From Duncaniella sp. (lineage in GTDB: Bacteria > Bacteroidota > Bacteroidia > Bacteroidales > Muribaculaceae): a DNA stretch of 54,156 nucleotides. Location of the stretch: the NCBI GenBank assembly GCA_029060405.1, contig JAIDUB010000050.1, forward strand, positions 1 to 54,156, read 5' to 3'. The position numbers and the translations under genes are program-made. This document shows positions 24,003-31,887 of this stretch, in pieces; position 1 is the first letter of the stretch; each line of letters begins with the position of its first letter. The notes below the pieces were generated by a model that saw nothing but the letters and a program-made list of their open reading frames with translations, was not told where the DNA came from and did no database searches.

Positions 24003-24229
24003 TGCAATTATTGATATTAAATTATTGATATTAAATATTTGGCATAAGTAACGCGCCCTGATGGCGCAGCGGCATCAAAATTACATCAGAATATTCTCAG
24101 ATCCGCAACATCGGCCTAAAAGGGAACAAAGTGGACTGCACGGGGGTGCAATGGACCAAAAGGGACTCGACGCAATAGAGCAAGAGTATGTAACTTTGCT
24201 TGCGCGCAGCCTGCCCCGGCATAATAGTC
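24003..24229. other. Intergenic region with direct repeat and partly symmetric element
   Basis: Apart from the 14-nt tandem repeat at 24006-24033, this stretch holds a symmetric patch around TGCACGGGGGTGCA (about 24136-24149), flanked by GTGGAC / TGGACC and by AAAAGGGA on both sides. A TAACTTTG box on the plus strand is at 24191-24198. I see no gene. Confidence 0.5.
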
Positions 24230-24260
24230 TTGCGTGATTCAAGAAAATTATATAAATTTG
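24230..24260 (+). promoter_or_regulatory. Promoter of the candidate structured RNA / long leader
   Basis: TTG (24230-24232), 20 nt, TAAATTTG (24253-24260). It lies 424 nt before the first plausible start codon (24685), far more than the usual leader length in this window. Confidence 0.7.
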
Positions 24261-24266
24261 CAATCG

Positions 24267-24627
24267 TTGACCTCCCCGCAGAAGCCTCGGTCGATACGAT
24301 GCAATGCAGGGCGGGTCGACCGGATCGGCGGGATGCTAAGAGAAGCATCCCGGATCATAAATATTGAAAAGCGTTTACCCGACGCTCTTTCCTGACAAGC
24401 GGAAAACTGGGAAAATTCTAATCACTGTCAAGGAATGAGACAACGGTAGATGCCTTGTGGATATGTTAATATTCCGCCTTCCTCCGCCACGCCAGTGACG
24501 GATGCCGGAGTGTGACAGCATATTCGGTGTGAGGCTTCTGCACGTTGTCCGTTCTACAGTGATGGGCAATTCCCAGTGCCTCGGCTTGAAGGACGGACTA
24601 CAGGTATGGTTCTCACACTTTTCTTTT
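24267..24627 (+). ncRNA. Candidate structured non-coding RNA or long structured leader
   Basis: About 360 nt downstream of a consensus promoter and with several strong stems: GGTCGA/TCGACC (24289-24321), CGGGATGCT/AGCATCCCG (24329-24352, extended by flanking GATC), and a closing domain GTGTGAG...CTCACAC (24527-24533 with 24612-24618) that encloses GTTGTCCGT...ACGGACTAC. The last stem runs into TTTTCTTTT, like a terminator. The size is close to RNase P RNA or tmRNA, but I could not find their conserved cores, so I do not name it. It may instead be a regulatory leader of the next gene. Confidence 0.5.
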
Positions 24628-24684
24628 GTCCACATTCTCAACCTGATGCCGCCGGCGGGAACCACGGAGCCTTTTGATATATCC

Positions 24685-25737
24685 ATGTCACAGCCTTCTA
24701 CCTCAACGACTGAAAAATGGTGGGCCTACCTTTTTGCAATCTGTATCCTCGGTATTGCCGCAGTCACTGTATCGCTCATCAATTCCACCGAACTTCCGCA
24801 GACCATCATAGGCGCACTGCTGGGCGTGGCGATGACCGTATTCGCCACCTACTTCCTTTTCAAAGGCCAGTCAAAACAGCAGATAGCACTGCTTGAGCAG
24901 CAATCGCAGCAGCAAGTGGAACTTCTCAACAAGCAGACCGAGTTTGAGCGCAGGCAGAAGAAAGAAAGCGAGACTTTCAAGCAGCAGCTTCACACCTACA
25001 ACAACTTTCTTGATGCCCTCTGCGCCTACGTGACCGACAGCACCGAATCCAACAAAAAGTCGCTCATCTTTCACACCATGGCCATAAGGATGCATGCCGC
25101 TCCTGATACCGTGCAGCAGTTTATCAGCAACGTGTCGAAGATAATTCAGGTCACCGGCAACAAGGAAAAGACCGAGATGACCGATCTTGTCAATGCGCTC
25201 CACAGCATCAGCGCCCTTTTCCACGCCCAGCTCTACGATACCACTACCGAGACCAAGCAGGTGGATCTGAAAGAGTTCATCGACGCTATCGCCAACAGCC
25301 TTGAGGAACCGAGCGAGGAAGAAAAACGTCAGGAATCACTCGAGGAAGAAAAAGAAGATGAAGCCGCTATGGCAATCAACGCTCCCGGCAGCTGGGAGGC
25401 AAAGGTGAACGAACTCGCCGCAAGAGGATGGATGCTCAAGGAAGGCAACGACTCTTTTATCCTCACATCAGCCGCCTCGCCGGTGGTAATCTCCGTCAAC
25501 CGTAAGAAAGGCAAATATGCCATCGAAGCCTCAAAGGAGGGCGACAACGATTTCTCACAGAATCTCAAAGACACCTTCGGTGGCGCGCGACGCTACGGAA
25601 CTTGGTGGCGCGAACTCCCCATATCCAACTACGGAGTGAAAGGCGGCACGCTCCTTGCGCAGCTCCCCGTCAACGACCGCGCCCGCACCTCGGTCGTCAA
25701 GTGGATCGACAAGCTTCTGGACTCCGGTAACGTGTAA
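24685..25737 (+). CDS. Unknown membrane protein with coiled coil, first of a five-gene cluster
   Basis: 350 residues from the ATG at 24685; the frame is open upstream to 24502 but that part lies in the candidate RNA. Two membrane helices (about 12-32 and 39-60) form a hairpin. Next comes a Gln-rich coiled coil (about 63-105, SKQQIALLEQQSQQQVELLN), a helical domain, an acidic linker (EEPSEEEKRQESLEEEKEDE) and a C-terminal mixed domain with several Trp (GTWWRELPISNYGVKGGTLL). I do not recognise the family. The bulk would face the cytoplasm if the hairpin is inserted simply. Four further membrane or lipoprotein genes follow in the same direction. Confidence 0.72.
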   Translation: MSQPSTSTTEKWWAYLFAICILGIAAVTVSLINSTELPQTIIGALLGVAMTVFATYFLFKGQSKQQIALLEQQSQQQVELLNKQTEFERRQKKESETFKQQLHTYNNFLDALCAYVTDSTESNKKSLIFHTMAIRMHAAPDTVQQFISNVSKIIQVTGNKEKTEMTDLVNALHSISALFHAQLYDTTTETKQVDLKEFIDAIANSLEEPSEEEKRQESLEEEKEDEAAMAINAPGSWEAKVNELAARGWMLKEGNDSFILTSAASPVVISVNRKKGKYAIEASKEGDNDFSQNLKDTFGGARRYGTWWRELPISNYGVKGGTLLAQLPVNDRARTSVVKWIDKLLDSGNV

Positions 25738-25781
25738 TCATATCTTAAATCCCGTTGTAGAAACAATTGACTGCACCTCAA

Positions 25782-25810
25782 TGTAGGGACCGTGCTCCGC
25801 ACCGTTACAC
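25782..25810 (+). repeat. TGTAGGGAC-tagged imperfect hairpin
   Basis: TGTAGGGACCGTGC-TCC-GCACCGTTAC: the tag is the same as in the repeats at 50-78 and 19215-19241, but the stem differs and is short (GTGC/GCAC plus outer pairs). It lies in the 115-nt gap between two cluster genes. Confidence 0.4.
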
Positions 25811-25852
25811 CTGCGCAGAACCAATAACTGAATATATCTAAAAATATGAATC

Positions 25853-26305
25853 ATGCCTGAGTGGATTCAAAATATTTGCGATTTCTTTGTCGCGGTCGGC
25901 GATTTCTTCGTCGCGGTCGGGGACTTCTTTGTGGCGATGTGGAATGACGAGGAGCGATGGCTGTGCATAGGCGGATTTTTCGTGTTTCTGATTATGTTTT
26001 GCAAGATTTTCCTCGCCCCGATTCTTTCGCTATTCGGCGTCGGCAACGGCATCAGCAGTTCCTCACGCAAGAAAAGCAACCATAGATCATCAAAAATGAG
26101 TGCTACGATGAAAGTTACGATCAAAGGCGTATATCAGATGAACGGGCCCAAGCCGTTCACGCGCGAAATCCTCATCTCCCCTTCCGAATCAAGCTACTAT
26201 TCCCAACTGGCCGCCAGCAAGACGAAACAGGCTCAATGGATCAGCGCCAATTTTCCCGGTGCCGATACCGCCCGCGGCTTCTCAATGGCTATTAATATCA
26301 AGTAA
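25853..26305 (+). CDS. Unknown small membrane protein with tandem FFVAVGD repeats
   Basis: 150 residues. The N-terminus has three near-identical heptads (DFFVAVGDFFVAVGDFFVAM, 10-29) encoded by 21-bp tandem repeats, then a strong membrane helix (about 38-62, GGFFVFLIMFCKIFLAPILS). A basic, Ser-rich linker leads to a small C-terminal domain (about 80-150, KVTIKGVYQMNGPKPFTREI ... GFSMAINIK). The start at 25853 is the only ATG that gives this frame; the ATG at 25846 reads into a stop after four codons. I know no family for it. It sits second in the five-gene cluster. Confidence 0.65.
   Translation: MPEWIQNICDFFVAVGDFFVAVGDFFVAMWNDEERWLCIGGFFVFLIMFCKIFLAPILSLFGVGNGISSSSRKKSNHRSSKMSATMKVTIKGVYQMNGPKPFTREILISPSESSYYSQLAASKTKQAQWISANFPGADTARGFSMAINIK
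25880..25939 (+). repeat. 21-bp tandem repeat within the small membrane protein gene
   Basis: Units at 25880-25900, 25901-25921 and a partial third at 25922-25939, differing at a few third-codon positions. Each codes for DFFVAVG. Confidence 0.85.
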
Positions 26306-26315
26306 ACTCATAATC

Positions 26316-26885
26316 ATGACTGAATTAGAATCACGCATTAACAAAATCCTCGGTAACTTGGCTCCAACAAGTACTATTGGTTCTGCCTTGTCAGGCATCA
26401 AAAAGACTTTGAATTCCTCGTCGCAGATTGTAGATGCTGTAAATAATCTTGGCGACAGTTTGCACGAACAAATTGACGAGAACGTTGGAGGTATAATAGG
26501 TTCAGTAGGAGGATGGATGGCAGGCAAGAGCACCAAACTTGTAGGAGGGCTGGCCGGAGGATTGGTGGCTGGTGCACTGAAAACAGTTGCAGGTATAATC
26601 CCTGATTCTTCAGACATAAAGCACCCTGAAACAGACACAAAAATTGCCCATTGCATTGACACCTACACCCTCCCGACTGACAAGGACAAACTATATGAAT
26701 TATTGCAGTTTGTATGGACCAACAGTAACTCCAAGTCATCCCCTTACGGAAAACTGACTTTGTCGTCCATGAAAAATTTGCTTTCGAGAGTTCAGGCAAC
26801 CTTCAAAGTCGCAGCCAAAAATGACGCGGAATTGCAAGAACTCGCAAAACCTTATATGCCTAAGAAAAGATTTGGAATTTTCTAA
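26316..26885 (+). CDS. Unknown protein with glycine-zipper membrane segment
   Basis: 189 residues from the ATG at 26316, chosen over a longer frame that overlaps the previous gene. The N-terminal 60 residues are helical and amphipathic. Residues about 65-103 (NVGGIIGSVGGWMAGKSTKL VGGLAGGLVAGALKTVAGI) contain repeated G-x-x-x-G spacing, as in glycine-zipper proteins that insert into or tubulate membranes. The C-terminal part (TDKDKLYELLQFVWTNSNSK to KKRFGIF) is helical and basic. No signal peptide. It has no family that I know and lies third in the cluster, 10 nt after the previous stop. Confidence 0.65.
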   Translation: MTELESRINKILGNLAPTSTIGSALSGIKKTLNSSSQIVDAVNNLGDSLHEQIDENVGGIIGSVGGWMAGKSTKLVGGLAGGLVAGALKTVAGIIPDSSDIKHPETDTKIAHCIDTYTLPTDKDKLYELLQFVWTNSNSKSSPYGKLTLSSMKNLLSRVQATFKVAAKNDAELQELAKPYMPKKRFGIF

Positions 26886-26900
26886 CTTATTATTTAAATC

Positions 26901-27470
26901 ATGATAGGACTTAAATTTATCCCTTTATGTGCCATTGCTGCCGCGATGCTGGCTTCATGTGCCAAGGCACCCGACAACACTGAGCTGTATCAGGAAATAA
27001 AGTCGGTCGACAAATTGGTATTAGCCTCCATGGCTATTACCAAAACTGCCACTATGGAAAGTTCCGGATGGTACACCGTGGGAAAACGGATCGCCGTGTA
27101 TTCCTACGACTCCTATATGCGAGCCTACATTGACCTGTCGGAACTGCAGATGGATGACCTCGTTTTCGACGACAGAACCAAGACCGTAAAAGTGACTCTC
27201 CCTCCGGTAGTGACTGAATTAACTGGCCGCGACCCGGAGATGCACAAGGTATATGACAACATAGGAATACTCAGATCCGGCATCGACGCCAAGGAACGTG
27301 CCGAAATCAAGGAAAAAGCCAATGCCTCATTCAAGGCTGAGGTCGAGGAAAACCCCACTTTCAGGCGGCAACTGACTGACGCCGCACAGCGCAAAGCACG
27401 CAAATATTTCGAGACAATCTTCGAAGCCAACGGCTACACTGCCACCATTGATTTCAAAACATCCAAGTAA
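26901..27470 (+). CDS. DUF4230 lipoprotein
   Basis: 189 residues with a lipoprotein signal (LASC, lipid-bearing Cys20). The body follows the DUF4230 pattern: KLVLASMAITKTATMES, a strand pair GKRIAVYSYDSYMRAYIDLS, KTVKVTLPPVVTEL, and a C-terminal helix rich in charged residues (RRQLTDAAQRKARKYFETIF). DUF4230 proteins occur in many phyla as membrane-tethered proteins of unknown role. It lies 15 nt after the previous gene and 12 nt before a second DUF4230 gene, so the two may form a pair. Confidence 0.78.
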   Translation: MIGLKFIPLCAIAAAMLASCAKAPDNTELYQEIKSVDKLVLASMAITKTATMESSGWYTVGKRIAVYSYDSYMRAYIDLSELQMDDLVFDDRTKTVKVTLPPVVTELTGRDPEMHKVYDNIGILRSGIDAKERAEIKEKANASFKAEVEENPTFRRQLTDAAQRKARKYFETIFEANGYTATIDFKTSK

Positions 27471-27482
27471 GCCCGTCACATC

Positions 27483-28091
27483 ATGAAAGAGACTAAAAAC
27501 GCCAAGCTCAATCGTAAGCTCATAATTCTTGCCGCGATAGCTGCAGTAATTTTGGCAGTGGCAATATACTGCTCACTGCCGTCGTACAAGAAAACCATCA
27601 CGGTAGGTAAGGGAGGGATAAACAATATCGAGGCCCTCGCTCAGCTTTGCACAATGGATTTCTACTCTGAGGTGCCGGTTGCCGACACGATCAACAACAA
27701 GGTGATGTGTGCTATTCAGAAGCAGCGGGGAAGTGTGTCGTTTGATCTTGAAGGTCTGGCTATTGATACCGTCGGCGACACAGTCAAGATTGTACTTCCG
27801 GCAGAGATAGTAGAGATACATGAAGCAACCGAGGACAATTCATGGCAGGTGATTGACTCAAAAGGTCTGGGCCTGTTCACAAGCAACGAACTGACTTTAG
27901 ACGAAGAAAATGCTCTCAAATCCCAGATTGAGAAAAAATCGAAACAGCATCTCTATCACAACGGCACTATAAAGCGCGCCCGCGCCGAAGCTGTTGAAAA
28001 CCTCCGCTCGCTGATGGAGAAAGTATACCTCAAGCCCGTAAAAGTCACCGACCCCACACCCCTCGGCGCCCGGTACGAGGAGTATAAATAA
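27483..28091 (+). CDS. DUF4230 membrane-anchored protein
   Basis: 202 residues. A single N-terminal membrane helix (about 12-30, KLIILAAIAAVILAVAIYC) replaces the lipid anchor of its neighbour. The following domain has the same order of elements: NNIEALAQLCTMDFYSEVPV, GSVSFDLEGLAIDTVGDTVK, IVLPAEIVEIHE, and a basic C-terminal helix (HNGTIKRARAEAVENLRSLM). Together with the lipoprotein before it this gives one DUF4230 domain anchored in the inner membrane and one by lipid, both probably periplasmic. It is the last gene of the cluster. Confidence 0.76.
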   Translation: MKETKNAKLNRKLIILAAIAAVILAVAIYCSLPSYKKTITVGKGGINNIEALAQLCTMDFYSEVPVADTINNKVMCAIQKQRGSVSFDLEGLAIDTVGDTVKIVLPAEIVEIHEATEDNSWQVIDSKGLGLFTSNELTLDEENALKSQIEKKSKQHLYHNGTIKRARAEAVENLRSLMEKVYLKPVKVTDPTPLGARYEEYK

Positions 28092-28155
28092 CTCCGCGCC
28101 ACGACTTCGCCACGACACATCGCCGCAAAACAACAATAAAGACCTGATAATCAGA

Positions 28156-28183
28156 TGTAGGAACATTGCTTTGCGATGTTTCC
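28156..28183 (+). repeat. TGTAGGAAC-tagged hairpin
   Basis: TGTAGGAACATTGC-TTT-GCGATGTTTCC: stem GGAACAT/ATGTTTCC with a bulge. It has the same layout as the other tagged hairpins (tag then self-complementary stem) but a different stem sequence. It lies in the 262-nt convergent gap after the DUF4230 pair, where I see no gene. Confidence 0.45.
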
Positions 28184-28353
28184 ATGAATAGAAAAGCGAT
28201 AATTCCGCTGCCACGGCAACGCACCGCTGCCTACGGTAGATAAATCGTGTCGGAGGTACGCTTAAAGTGATATTCCGGCGGAGACCTGCTTTACCTGACC
28301 TACCCCACTCCTGCGAGGTATTTTTCCTGCTGAGACGACTACGACCCCAAGCC

Positions 28354-28716
28354 TCACTCAGCGTAAAGATTTTCGGCCTGCTGAGGGATGTATTTCTCAA
28401 CCAGTCGGTCGATTTTCTTCACGTCAGGCTTCTTGTCGGCATAGTCAACCAATAAGCCAATGGGATACAGATCAGGATCGGAAGCCGACTGGAAATCGGC
28501 GGCATCTTCCGAATAATCGCCGTCTTCCACAGCGTCAGCCTCGATAGCATAGTCGCTGAACGCAATCGATCGCTCGGCATCTTTGTGTCGCTCTATGCCT
28601 ACCAGCAGCGTGGTGGGAATAATGCTCAACTGCGGGTCTTCGCCCCAGACTCCGGGATTATTGATGACTTCAGCCACTTTTTCGGCTATAATGTCAGAGA
28701 GTTCTTTACGTGTCAT
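28354..28716 (-). CDS. Hypothetical acidic protein
   Basis: 120 residues, strongly acidic in the middle (EADAVEDGDYSEDAADFQSA). It begins with a short helix (MTRKELSDIIAEKVAEVINN) and ends with PIGLLVDYADKKPDVKKIDR and a helix. No signal peptide, membrane segment or known motif. Composition and codon use look like a real gene, and the reading frame ends cleanly. It faces the five-gene cluster, with which it is convergent. I do not know its function. Confidence 0.6.
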   Translation of the reverse strand: MTRKELSDIIAEKVAEVINNPGVWGEDPQLSIIPTTLLVGIERHKDAERSIAFSDYAIEADAVEDGDYSEDAADFQSASDPDLYPIGLLVDYADKKPDVKKIDRLVEKYIPQQAENLYAE

Positions 28717-28810
28717 AGTAATATATTCTTTTTTACTACTATAACGTATTAATCAAGCGAATGGTTCTTGATTCCCGTCAATAGCTAAACTACGATTGCG
28801 GGAGTGGATT

Positions 28811-28842
28811 TTTGAATATTTAAGTGAAATGAATTATCTTTA
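28811..28842 (+). promoter_or_regulatory. Promoter of the sulfatase / anSME pair
   Basis: TTTG (28811-28814), 20 nt, TATCTTTA (28835-28842, one base off the consensus). The leader before the ATG at 28969 is about 120 nt, with no recognisable element in it. Confidence 0.6.
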
Positions 28843-28968
28843 CAATCAATTAAGAAAAGAGGGCGTGCAGGAGGCTACTCCGGTTTGAGCAAGAAACATA
28901 TCCCGACTTTAAAGGAGCTCACTTCATGCACATCCGAGTCCTGAAAATTTGAAAAAGAGAATATCAGC

Positions 28969-30366
28969 ATGAAGAAAGTCTTAATGGCTGTGGGCGCCCT
29001 GTTGGTGCAGCAGGCGCAGGCAGCTGAGTTGCAACCGCGAAAGGCCACAGCCGAGCAGCCAAACATTATTTTCATATTGGCCGACGATATGGGCTACGGC
29101 GACTTGGCCTGCTACGGTAATAAATTTATCCGCACCCCCAACATTGACCGGCTGGCGGCAACAGGCACGAGTTTTACGCAGGCATACGCGGGCAGTGGCA
29201 TCAGCTCTCCGTCGCGCTGCTCGCTGATGACGGGCAAGAATAGCGGTAACACCCGCATCCGTGACAACCAGTGCTATGCAGGCGGATTGACCGGATTAAA
29301 AATCCAGACTAACGGCGACACTACAATAGTGAGGCGTGCCAATCTGCTGCCTGAAGACGTAACGCTGGGCGACATTGTAGGTGCGGCAGGCTACCGTACT
29401 TGTCTGGTCAACAAATGGCATCTGGATGGCTACGACCCGGGGGCGTCGCCCAACCACCGCGGCTTCGATGAATTCTATGGTTGGACCATTGCCACCGTTC
29501 ACAGCAATTCGCCATATTATTATCCCTATTACCGCCTGCACGGCGACAGCCTGATAAATATACGCGAGAACGAACACGATGCGCATGTGCGCCACAACAC
29601 GGAGATTTCCACCGACGACGCCATCGCTTTTATCCACCGCAACAAGGACAATCAGTTTTTTCTTTTCCTCGGTTACGATGCGCCCCACGAGCCTTACAAT
29701 ATCGACGATACGTCGTGGTATGACGAGCAGGGCGAATGGTCGATGAATACCAAGCGCTATGCCTCGCTGGTGACCCACATGGACTATAACATAGGTCGTC
29801 TTTTAGGGACTCTCGACGCGCTGGGACTGCGCGAGAACACCATCGTAATCTTCGCCTCCGACAATGGTGCTGCCGTCATGGCACCGCTTAAGGAGCTTAA
29901 CTGCGGAGCCGGGCTGAAAGGGCGCAAGGGGCAGCTCTACGAAGGGGGTATCCGAGTGCCTCTGATCGTCAACCAACCGGGGCGCGTGCCGGCCCGACAG
30001 ATTGACAATCTTGTATATTTCGCCGATTTTATGCCTACGCTCGCACGTCTGGCAGGGAGTGTCGATGCGGTGCCTGACGATACTGACGGAATGGATATAT
30101 CGCCACTGTTCTTCGGGCGCGATATCGATACCGACAGCCGTCCGCTCTACTGGGAATTTCCCGGCAAGCAGAGGGCCATACGTTACGCCGGCTGGAAGTG
30201 CGTGACGGTGAAAAAAGGTGCGCCGCTTGAGCTGTACCGTATAAAGGAGGATCCGGCTGAGGAGCATAATCTTGCGGCAGAGAATCCCGACGTGGTGGAG
30301 GAACTGGATCAGATGATGCACCGGTTGCGTACGCCCAGCCCTAATTATCCCATCGATAATGAATGA
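28969..30366 (+). CDS. Secreted sulfatase, serine type (S1 family)
   Basis: 465 residues. A signal peptide (1-19) is followed by the metal-site start IIFILADDMGYGDLACYGN and the formylglycine signature S79-S-P-S-R83 in ISSPSRCSLMTGKNSGNTRI. Ser79 is thus the residue converted to formylglycine, which needs an anSME-type enzyme; the next gene encodes one, and the two overlap by 8 nt. Further metal ligands are in FASDNGA (about 288). Such exported sulfatases remove sulfate from host mucin or glycosaminoglycan sugars; the exact linkage cannot be told. The length is typical of S1 sulfatases. Confidence 0.94.
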   Translation: MKKVLMAVGALLVQQAQAAELQPRKATAEQPNIIFILADDMGYGDLACYGNKFIRTPNIDRLAATGTSFTQAYAGSGISSPSRCSLMTGKNSGNTRIRDNQCYAGGLTGLKIQTNGDTTIVRRANLLPEDVTLGDIVGAAGYRTCLVNKWHLDGYDPGASPNHRGFDEFYGWTIATVHSNSPYYYPYYRLHGDSLINIRENEHDAHVRHNTEISTDDAIAFIHRNKDNQFFLFLGYDAPHEPYNIDDTSWYDEQGEWSMNTKRYASLVTHMDYNIGRLLGTLDALGLRENTIVIFASDNGAAVMAPLKELNCGAGLKGRKGQLYEGGIRVPLIVNQPGRVPARQIDNLVYFADFMPTLARLAGSVDAVPDDTDGMDISPLFFGRDIDTDSRPLYWEFPGKQRAIRYAGWKCVTVKKGAPLELYRIKEDPAEEHNLAAENPDVVEELDQMMHRLRTPSPNYPIDNE

Positions 30367-31510
30367 CATCGTCGCAGCGCCCTTTGCGCTCCCCATGTAT
30401 GTAATGCTGAAGCCCGCGGGCTCAGCATGCAATTTGGGCTGCGACTACTGCTACTATCTTGAAAAAGGCAGCCGGACCGTGATGAACGAGCTACTGCTGG
30501 AAGAATATATCCGGCAATACATCGCGTCACAGAATACTCCGCAGATACTTTTCACTTGGCATGGCGGAGAGCCCCTGCTGAGACCTCTCGGCTTTTACCG
30601 AAAGGCTCTTGAGCTGCAACGCCGTTATGCCGGTGGCCGGAGGATAGACAACTGCCTGCAGACCAACGGCACGCTGCTCACCGACGAGTGGTGTGAGTTC
30701 CTGCGCGACAACCGTTTCCTTGTAGGTATCTCCATCGACGGGCCTCAGCCGCTGCATGACGCCTGCCGACGCTCAACCGGTGGAGCCTCGACGTGGCTCG
30801 ACGTAATGCGCGGCATCAGACTGCTGCAACGCCACGGCGTGGAATGGAATGCAATGGCGACGGTCAATGCCGTAAATGTGGAGCATCCGAAAGCCTTTTA
30901 CCACTTTTTCCGTGATATCGGATGCGAGTTCCTGCAATTCACGCCCGTGACCGACAAACCGGGCCGCTCCATCACGGCTGACCGATGGGGCCGATTCCTT
31001 TGCTCGCTCTACGATGAGTGGGTTAAGGAGGATGTCGGCAAGATATATGTACAACTGTTTGATGCCACGCTGGCCAACTGGGTCGGCGCCGCTCCGGGGG
31101 TGTGTTCCATGTCGGCCACATGCGGACTGGCTCCGGTCGTAGAGGCCGACGGCTCCGTGTATTGCTGCGACCACTTCGTAAGCCCCGCATATCGGCTTGG
31201 TAATATTCTTGAACAGCCGCTTTCGGAAATGCTCTATGGAGAGAAGCAGATGCGGTTCGGGCAGTCAAAAAAGGCCTCATTACCACGCCAGTGCCGCGAG
31301 TGCCGATGGCTTTTCGCCTGCCATGGAGAATGCCCCAAAAACCGCCTTGTCACCGACCGTTACGGCGAACCGGGTTTAAACTGCCTGTGCGGCGGCTACC
31401 GTCAGTTTTTCGCACATGTCGCAGCCGACATGGAATTTATGAAAACCGAACTTGAGGCCGGCCGTCCCCCCTCCAACATCTGCAAAATCCGAAACAAACA
31501 TCCCAGCTGA
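30359..31510 (+). CDS. Anaerobic sulfatase-maturating enzyme (radical SAM, anSME)
   Basis: 383-residue cytosolic radical SAM enzyme that oxidises Ser or Cys of sulfatases to formylglycine before export. The SAM cluster motif CNLGCDYCYY is at 23-32. The SPASM region with further Fe-S cysteines is in the C-terminal third: CGLAPVVEADGSVYCCDHFV, CRECRWLFACHGECPKNR and NCLCGGY. The WHGGEPLL motif is present. It overlaps the serine-type sulfatase gene by 8 nt, which suggests that sulfatase as main client. Confidence 0.94.
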   Translation: MNDIVAAPFALPMYVMLKPAGSACNLGCDYCYYLEKGSRTVMNELLLEEYIRQYIASQNTPQILFTWHGGEPLLRPLGFYRKALELQRRYAGGRRIDNCLQTNGTLLTDEWCEFLRDNRFLVGISIDGPQPLHDACRRSTGGASTWLDVMRGIRLLQRHGVEWNAMATVNAVNVEHPKAFYHFFRDIGCEFLQFTPVTDKPGRSITADRWGRFLCSLYDEWVKEDVGKIYVQLFDATLANWVGAAPGVCSMSATCGLAPVVEADGSVYCCDHFVSPAYRLGNILEQPLSEMLYGEKQMRFGQSKKASLPRQCRECRWLFACHGECPKNRLVTDRYGEPGLNCLCGGYRQFFAHVAADMEFMKTELEAGRPPSNICKIRNKHPS

Positions 31511-31838
31511 TTTCTCGCACGAGCGTTTACTACCATATGACGACGAAATCCACCCCCGATTTAGAGGTGGATTATTATGTAAACTGTAAATTCACAATGG
31601 CCTGAATAATTGATCTGCAGCTTAATACTCATCCTCGTTGAAGAAAAATTCCACTATTGAATGTCAGTACCTTAAGTGTTTTGCAATAACTTAAATACAA
31701 ACATATTTGACTATCTCAGACCATAAAAGGACAAACATGTGTATTCCAACATACAAACAAATACGTACACAAATATTTCTAATTTGGAGTAGGATAATAC
31801 TAATAATAAGTGTGTTTAAGATTGCATTTATGGAAAAT
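31511..31838. other. Intergenic region holding a remnant of a DUF2795 gene end
   Basis: At 31621-31650 (minus strand) the sequence reads as EFFFNEDEY plus stop, the same end as the intact DUF2795 gene at 33640-33861 (27 of 30 bases equal). The rest is AT-rich, with a segment (31691-31735, ATACAAACATATTTGACTA... TCAG...ATAAAAGG) that resembles 33528-33568. No other gene is seen. Confidence 0.65.
31621..31650 (-). pseudogene. 3'-end remnant of a DUF2795 gene / left flank repeat
   Basis: Thirty bases that match the 3' end of the DUF2795 gene at 33639-33668 with three differences, in the same orientation. This is a direct repeat around the Fic gene region. It may be an integration footprint in which incoming DNA supplied a new gene end, or the trace of a duplicated gene that has decayed. 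Confidence 0.65.
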
Positions 31839-31869
31839 TTTGATAAATTACGATAAATTACTATATTCG
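31839..31869 (+). promoter_or_regulatory. Promoter of the second Fic gene with tandem GATAAATTAC repeats between its boxes
   Basis: TTTG (31839-31842), 19 nt, TATATTCG (31862-31869, one base off). The spacer is filled by two exact copies of GATAAATTAC (31842-31851 and 31852-31861). A protein bound there would directly compete with RNA polymerase. Confidence 0.68.
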
Positions 31870-31887
31870 CGTTCTAAATAAAATGAT

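Noticed and set aside
24267-24627. RNase P RNA or tmRNA
   Set aside because: The universally conserved RNase P core (GAGGAAAGTCC, ACAGAA) and the tmRNA ends and tag peptide were not found on either strand.
24375-24686. 103-codon minus-strand frame over the candidate RNA
   Set aside because: Its composition (many Cys, Arg, His, Ser, no domain) is not protein-like and it lies over the stem-rich region.
27897-28400. 167-codon minus-strand frame
   Set aside because: It runs across the end of the DUF4230 gene and a hairpin repeat, with no protein-like features.
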